Shown here: positions 58,120-64,000 of the stretch, piece after piece
How the letters are laid out: the number at the start of each line of letters is the position of its first letter
Numbering within the stretch: position 1 is the first letter of the stretch
Assembly: GCA_035048485.1 (NCBI GenBank)
Contig: CM068589.1
Location: 6,318,224-6,382,223 of the forward strand
Reading direction: 5' to 3'
From: Pteria penguin
Lineage: Eukaryota; Mollusca; Bivalvia; Pterioida; Pteriidae
Length of the DNA: 64,000 bases
Position numbers and translations under genes: made by a program
The notes under the pieces: generated by a model
Seen by the model: only the letters and a program-made list of their open reading frames with translations
The model's database searches: none
What the model was told of the DNA's origin: nothing

Positions 58120-59750
58120 TATTCATCTTTAACACCATACATTTACTTGTAAGAAATATTACTTTGACAGCCTAGTGAAAGAATTAGGATTAAATTCAGC
58201 TCCAGGAAATCCTACTTATACTCTCACGAACTTTTCGGTTTCGGAAGTACTCGAGAATCATAAATCTGTCCTCAATACGTTTGGTATTGACTCAAATAAA
58301 TTGAATTTAGAACTTCCATATTTGTACTGTATTCCAAAAATGCACAAAACTCCGTACAAACAACGCTTTATCGCTGGTTCCTCGAAGTGTTCCACAAAAT
58401 CTGTATCGATGCTACTCACAAAAATATTATCAGAAATTAAATCTGGCCTTCATAGATATTGCGAAACAGTATATTCCAGAAGTGGAATTAATCAAATGTG
58501 GATCCTTAAAAATTCAAAAGAGTTGTTAGAACATCTAAAATCAAAAAGTTTTACTAAAATTCACTCCATCAAGTCTTTTGACTTTTCGACTCTTTACACA
58601 ACGATCCCTCATCAGAAATTAAAAGACAGATTAGCGGAAATTATTCAAAATGCATTTACTAGTAAAAACGGAAGCCGCAAATTCAAATATATAGTAATAG
58701 GCCACGATAAAACTTACTTTGTTAGGGAAAATTCTGATTCCAAAAATAAATACACTGAAACAGCTGTCATGCAGATGTTGAACTTTCTTATCGATAACAT
58801 TTTTGTGGTGTTTGGAGGTAAGGTTTTTCAACGAATTGTCGGCATTCCAATGGGCACTAACTGTGCTCCGCTTCTGGATGACATATTCCTTTATTCATAC
58901 GAAGCCGAGTTCATTCAGTCTTTGCTTTCGCAGGGAAAAAACAATTGGCTCTTGGCTTCAATTTTACTTACAGATATATAGATGACTTGCTTTCAATTAA
59001 TAATCCTTCATTCGCGGATTACCTTAGCATCATCTATCCAAGTGAACTGGAGGTCAAAGAAACCACAGAAACTAGTAATTCTACTTCGTATTTAGATATT
59101 ATGTTGTCTTTCGACATTAATGATCAATTGAACACCTCACTCTATGACAAACGTGACGATTTCAATTTCGCTATCACAAACTTTCCTTTTATAAGTAGCA
59201 ACATTCCATCATCGCCCGCATACGGCGTATTCATATCTCAGTTAATACGTTATTTCAGAGCATGTTCAAATTACAATGACTTTGTTCTGAGGTCTAGGCG
59301 ACTTTCAGTTAAGCTGCTCAACCAGGGTTATATATGTGCTAGACTAGCATCGTCACTGAGGAAGTTCTACGGTCGTTACGAGACTCTTATTACTCCATAT
59401 GATATCTCGTTATCCAGACTTTTAAATGATATTCTGGACTGAGACCGATTCCGATCACTTTACACAGATTTGACACCTTCTATACTAGAAGGTTACCTAC
59501 TTCGACTTCTCCATATATGGATACATATGGAATTCACACGATTTGACTCTTTCTACGGGGTATATGTGACGGGTGTTGCTAGCAAGCAGGAGATGCTCAC
59601 TCTCCCCGGGCACCTGATCTCACTCCATCACAGGGGTTCACATATGCTCTTCAAGTAGACATATTTTGTTATTTTCCATTTGTTTTTCATTTTCACTGAT
59701 TTTGTATGTCCTATGGTTTCATGACTTGTGGTTTGGATTTATCCATCATC
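58120..59750 (+). mobile_element. Penelope-like element PLE1, longest copy
   Basis: The open frame 58138-58981 then 58945-59442 encodes a reverse transcriptase of about 430 residues. Motifs in order: LPYLYCIPKMHKTP, SIKSFDFSTLYTTIPHQK, IVGIPMGTNCAPLL, YRYIDDLLS (catalytic), SQLIRY, RKFYGRYE, end LLNDILD. One frameshift near 58945, just before the catalytic box, disables it. The 3' flank (GACGGGTGTTGCTAGCAAGC, CTCTCCCCGGGCACCTGATC) follows. Penelope-like elements often carry a GIY-YIG nuclease; none is visible here. Near-identical to the inverted copy at 19430-20365. Confidence 0.85.
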
Positions 59751-60084
59751 TTTACATTACAGTTTAGACATGCATACTTGCATCTACGTTCACATGCTTT
59801 TTTGTCCTTATTTTGCCCATGTTTGTTTCTATGGTGTTTTGTGTGCTAATTCTTTTATTGTCAGCATGTTCAATGATATGTTTTTCGTACAACTTAGTCA
59901 GATATGTTATTTCCTCTTCCGTAAAAAGGGAATGTCTAAAGTAACATTCCCCATTTTGTACTTATAGTCCACTCTGTTCTCCCAATTCTGTTTTTAGAGT
60001 TTCCCCAATCCTACACTAGAGTTCTCCGCATTTTGTTTACATTTCGTATGCGCTAAACCTTTGCCATAAGATTCAATTTCAGCA

Positions 60085-60420
60085 AAGACATTGTCCAAGT
60101 CTGCATATTTCAGATCAATGTCCTGCACATCACATAACCGATTATTTTCCCAAGCTCCTATCACCTTTGGTATTGGGGTATCTGTCTTACATTACATTAA
60201 TGTTTGCCCTTCTTTTGTTTCTCTAGACTGTATTTGATTATGTGATGCTGTATTTGTTTTCTCCTTTCTTGTAGCTTTTGATTATGTTCTTTCCTTTTGT
60301 GGTTCAGGTGACTGACATAAATTTCATTGACCTCAGATTGGCTTATCTAGGAGCGATAGTGCTGAAGGTATTTATATCACATTGGCTACTATGTAAATAT
60401 CCTACACAAGTATCATTTAA
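60085..60420 (+). repeat. Shared upstream block of the receptor array, copy C
   Basis: Collinear with 34720-35095 (copy B); see ATTGTCCAAG, GGTATCTGTCTTACATTACA, CAGGTGACTGACATAAATTT. Confidence 0.85.
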
Positions 60421-60602
60421 TCAGAATAACTGTCTTCATTATAGATAGAGTATTTATATGTCTACGTTAATAATGATGTAAGACAGCATGTTTTACTGTC
60501 ATATGAAAAAGAATGCAAAACGATGAGGCCATGATCTATTCTAGAGTTTAATAGTCGGACCATATAGCAATGCATGTTTTTTTTCAGATCGGAAAAATCA
60601 AT

Positions 60603-60706
60603 TTTTAATAAATCCATGACTTTCCACTCCTTGATATCATATTTATTTACATTGTTATCCAAATTTACCTGTGTCACATGGCAAAGGTGAACAGCTTAAT
60701 CGCACA
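60603..60706 (+). promoter_or_regulatory. Shared promoter or leader block of copy C
   Basis: AATAAATCCATGACTTTCCA, CTCCTTGATATCATATTTAT, TTTACATTGTTATCCAAATT and AAAGGTGAACAGCTTAATCG, ending about 28 bases before the ATG. Confidence 0.65.
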
Positions 60707-60733
60707 GCCGTAGTTCTTTTCACAAGTGGAAAC

Positions 60734-60893
60734 ATGTGTATGCGACTAAACTTGATTGCTGTCATCATATGGACATTGGTGAATTTCAATCTCATATTGA
60801 AAATAGGTATGTTCAAGATTTATCTGAAACAAAAAAAGGGAAGGCCATGATATTATCATATTACGATTGTTATCTCTCTCTCTCTCTCTCTCC

Positions 60894-60960
<67 letters not shown>

Positions 60961-63842
60961 ATTTATTTGTTTACAATGTATGGAAGATTGGAGAAACGAG
61001 GAGGGTAGGATGGTTGTCTTTATTTAACGTATTCATTAATGACCCCACGTTTCTAGTATTATAGGAGAAATACTTAGATTATAGACTATTATCTGATTTT
61101 CTTTTCTTTTTTTTTTTTCAAGACACCTAACTGGTTTCTTTTCAAATGTTCTTTCAAATGCAAACAGAATAAACAACTATCTATCTGGGGAATATTTCTG
61201 ACGTTCAAACTGAGGTTTATATATACATATATATTGATATATGCGATTAACACACACTAACAAATACACATGCACACACATATATATACATGCAAATAAT
61301 CACAAACACAAATGAGTCGTATATTATCCACTTATAAATGTAAGTACTAGAACATAGAATAGCATCTAATAGCTGTTCAATATAAGGCATATCTACTCAA
61401 AAGTATATGCATCATATAAGTCACAATTTATTTGTGCAATACACATATTCAATGTAAAAAAAAAATCCATTGGAAATACATGGAGTGTATCTGCTAAACC
61501 AATATTATTTTTGCAAATTCTTTCGCAGAAGAACAAGTGAGTTTACATTTTTCTTTTTCTTACTTGTTTGTATCAACAATAGTACCTGCTTAACTAAACA
61601 CTCTACCTCGAGATAAAGAAATGGTTTACTGATGACATAAAAGACACGTTCTCCAAGAAGATGAGACTCCTCTTGCTAGTAATTAAACAATTTTCCTTAT
61701 TTTACCTTTTTTTCCTCGCGATAGAGAAGATGCTTGGTACTACTACCAAGTAAACACTCAGTGTACACTCTGGTTCTGAACCTCGTCACCTATGTCTGTT
61801 AATCGGGACTCCTATAGATCAAGGGTCTGAGTTCGCCTCCAGAACGGGAGAGCACGGTTTACTCATGTTGCGGTCAATTAATATATTTTTAATATCATGG
61901 TGTTACTCTTCGTTACTCTACGTGTTTATATTTTTATGGCCTCTCAACTTGGATCCTTGCTCTTTATATAGACGATTTTTGATTATGGATAGATTTTTAA
62001 TTGTGTGCCCTTTGATTATAATGCTTTTGTGGTGTGGTGGGCCGCGGTTAACCACATCAATTGATTGACTACTGTCATTTCAATTGACCGTTCTAAATCG
62101 GTATTGCAACTGCACTTTAATCGGAAACGTTTGTGATGTTCCACTTTCAAATTATTGCATTATTAACATTGTGTCCTCGAAGTAACTATTGTCTTAGGGC
62201 TAAGTCAAATGTTATTATATTTTCCTTTACGTGTTCATAGTTGAATTCTGACATTTCATTATTCTATATGGATTTTATGCAGGTTTCTTGATATTTAGAA
62301 TTCTTTAATGGAATATGAACAGAATATTTGTGTATAGAAATATCATATATAAAGTTTTACGTGTAAATTACTTGATTGATTAAAGGCAAAAACAAAATTC
62401 TTATTGATACGAACATTTTGACGCATGTATTAAATACTTGATACTTGAATTCCTCATGTTGGCAAATAATTTTGTATAATACAATACATTATTTATAAGT
62501 TGCCATCTTTCATTCTACCTTGTCAAAGATTCAACAACATAGATAGCATATATCATTCCACTTCGAATTTTACAATTTGATCTTGTTACTTTACAATTGT
62601 TGACTATAAAAGAGAGGAAATTTTCATAAAGTTTCTTTTTTTTTCTTTTTTTTTTCTACATAATCTGTTTAGGAAGATGTCATTAAAACATTAAGAAGGG
62701 GAAGAAAAAACTCATCAACAATTTGTAAGAGTTGTGTAAATATGGGGCTAAAATCCACATTTTGTCAACAAAAAGTCTATTCTCACAATAATAAATTTTT
62801 AACCCATATAGTTTATATACTGATTCGTGCCAATTTCCTTCTTATAGAAGAATGATACCTTAAAGGTTGATGGTATGATGAGAATTGTTAATGGGAACAA
62901 AGACAAAGAAAGCATATCAACTTTGTAGGGTTTTGTTTTCTTTTACAGTGAAAGAAACATCTATTCATTGATCATCTCTGCTAACCTCTCATAAATTACA
63001 TCTTACATTTCATATGCCTAGATTTTGACTTCTGACTTGATATGTTGCTTCTTTTTTCTTGGTATTGGGAATCTTTATTACACTTCACGAACTCCTCTGA
63101 TTTTTTATCAGTATATATGTTTGTGAAAGATCAGGAAACATTCCATTTTAGTTACTTTATCTAACGGATTTACAAATGTTAAACATTAGACCACTCTTTA
63201 AAGTAATAAGTACCTGAACTTAATGCACTTAAAGCATGCTTTGCTCTTCAACAATATTTTAATCAAAGATTAGTGAAAGGAGGTAACTATACTATGAATT
63301 TCCCGCGTGATATTTCGTAATACGGAGGAGTTTTACCGCCACATTTTTCCTTTGCACATAACATGCAAATGTTGTCCATTCAGGGATTTTGTGTGGTTTC
63401 CTTCACTTGACAGGGTTATCCTACACGGTAACAATGTTTTATTTGTTACGGTAGCTGTCTTGTCCCAGCATAATTGCTATCAAAACCAATGACAAAACAT
63501 TTCAGAATCACTGATCTCTTCAAACATGGATATAAAGGTATAGTAAAGTATAAGTAGCATAACGTTATAGATCTTCTCTAATATTTACAGATGGAATAGA
63601 GAATAAAGTGACATATTCAGAGGGACAGAATGTCAGTATACAATGCAATGTGACGGAGGTGAATGATGTCAAGGTTTGGTGGACCAAAAACGACAGTAAT
63701 TCTCATTTCCGTGAAGATGGGGTCGACTTGACATTCCTTTCAGTAAATCGGACAGATGATGGATCCTATCTATGTTACGTGCAGAATGACACATCTAGTA
63801 TCAACGCCACTGTAGTGGACAGCGTGAAATTAAATATCTTAT
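60734..63842 (+). CDS. Receptor copy C, 5' part (continues beyond the window)
   Basis: Signal-peptide exon 60734-60806 and Ig1 exon 63591-63842 are in the window; the rest lies to the right. The signal-peptide exon encodes MCMRLNLIAVIIWTLVNF then NLILKI. Both exons have phase 1 donors and the same lengths as in copies A and B. Ig1 (QCNVTEVNDVKVWWTKND, DDGSYLCYVQND) is nearly the same as in B. The intron between shares long stretches with the first intron of B, which makes C and B a recent duplicate pair. No lesion is visible so far, so C may be the working sister of the broken B. Confidence 0.82.
60895..60958. repeat. TG dinucleotide microsatellite, about 30 units
   Basis: Preceded by a TC run (60869-60892). 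In the first intron of copy C; Cys-Val frames over it are artefacts. Confidence 0.97.
61770..62130 (+). mobile_element. PLE2 3' end in the first intron of copy C
   Basis: CTGAACCTCGTCACCTATGT, GGGACTCCTATAGATCAAGG, GAGAGCACGGTTTACTCATG and CGGTTAACCACATCAATTGA match 39705-40030 in the same orientation and same intron of copy B. Confidence 0.8.
62135..63580 (+). other. First intron of copy C, collinear with copy B
   Basis: Pieces match 40240-42455 in order: TTCTTGATATT, a single CATATATCATTCCACTTCGA unit, CACTTCACGAACTCC then TTTTTATCAGTA, TTTCGTAATAC.GAGGAGTTTTA, CCTTTGCACATAACAT, and AAACATGGATA before the acceptor. The 61-codon frame at 63307 is not a gene. Confidence 0.6.
63591..63842 (+). 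CDS. Copy C Ig1 exon
   Basis: 252 nt, acceptor ATTTACAG, donor TTAT|GTAAGA. Canonical Ig with Cys-Trp-Cys. Last recognised coding exon in the window. Confidence 0.9.
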
Positions 63843-64000
63843 GTAAGAGTAAACGTAGTAAGCGATTTGATATGTTTTACATATGTTTGATATATTCAAA
63901 CTTTAATAATTTGATGTCATATAATCCGCTATAAGATGGTTTGCATAGTTACACAGTATTGTGTACTTGAAAAAAGGATTTATCGATGTAAATTTAATTT

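Overview
This window looks like AT-rich, intron-rich nuclear DNA of an invertebrate, most probably a bivalve mollusc. The support is the mix of dispersed repeat types (an AACAAGAGGCCCATG-type element, tRNA-derived SINEs, abundant Penelope-like reverse-transcriptase relics), GT-AG introns with consistent phase, and THAP and Ig/FN3 genes. The species cannot be named from sequence alone.

Layout. 1-1.2 kb holds dispersed repeats. 1.26-4.76 kb (minus strand) carries six phase-consistent exons of a THAP-domain protein; its 3' half is off the left edge. 5.09-6.88 kb is a 44-bp minisatellite. 8.7-14.3 kb (plus) is a type I membrane receptor gene with Ig-like modules, a transmembrane (TM) exon with an aspartate inside the membrane segment, and a tyrosine-bearing tail. 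14.3-22.5 kb is repeat-rich and contains a dead FN3 exon (18.05 kb) and a Penelope-like copy (19.4-20.4 kb, minus).

From 21.4 kb to the right edge runs a same-strand tandem array of paralogous receptor genes with the plan signal peptide - Ig - Ig - Ig - FN3 - TM - short tail. Every internal intron is phase 1. Copy A (23.2-31.5 kb) is complete and has two candidate signal-peptide exons. Copy B (35.3-51.3 kb) is broken: a SINE sits in its second Ig exon with a 14-bp target duplication, its TM exon has an 8-nt net loss, and that exon's splice donor is lost. Copy C starts at 60.7 kb, and only its signal-peptide and first Ig exons fall in the window. The four signal-peptide exons share an upstream block that may be the promoter. 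B and C share intron sequence as well as exons, so they are the closest pair.

The introns and spacers are filled with two Penelope-like families (called PLE1 and PLE2 here), two non-LTR retrotransposon fragments, SINEs, four different minisatellites (44, 47, 24 and 27 bp units), TG and AT microsatellites, and fold-back elements. Some are nested three deep (46.5-49.5 kb).

The main biological interest is the young, actively changing cluster of Ig/FN3 cell-surface receptors. Its copies are gained and lost locally, the features expected of recognition or immune-type receptor families. That functional reading is inference; the gene structures are read directly from the sequence.
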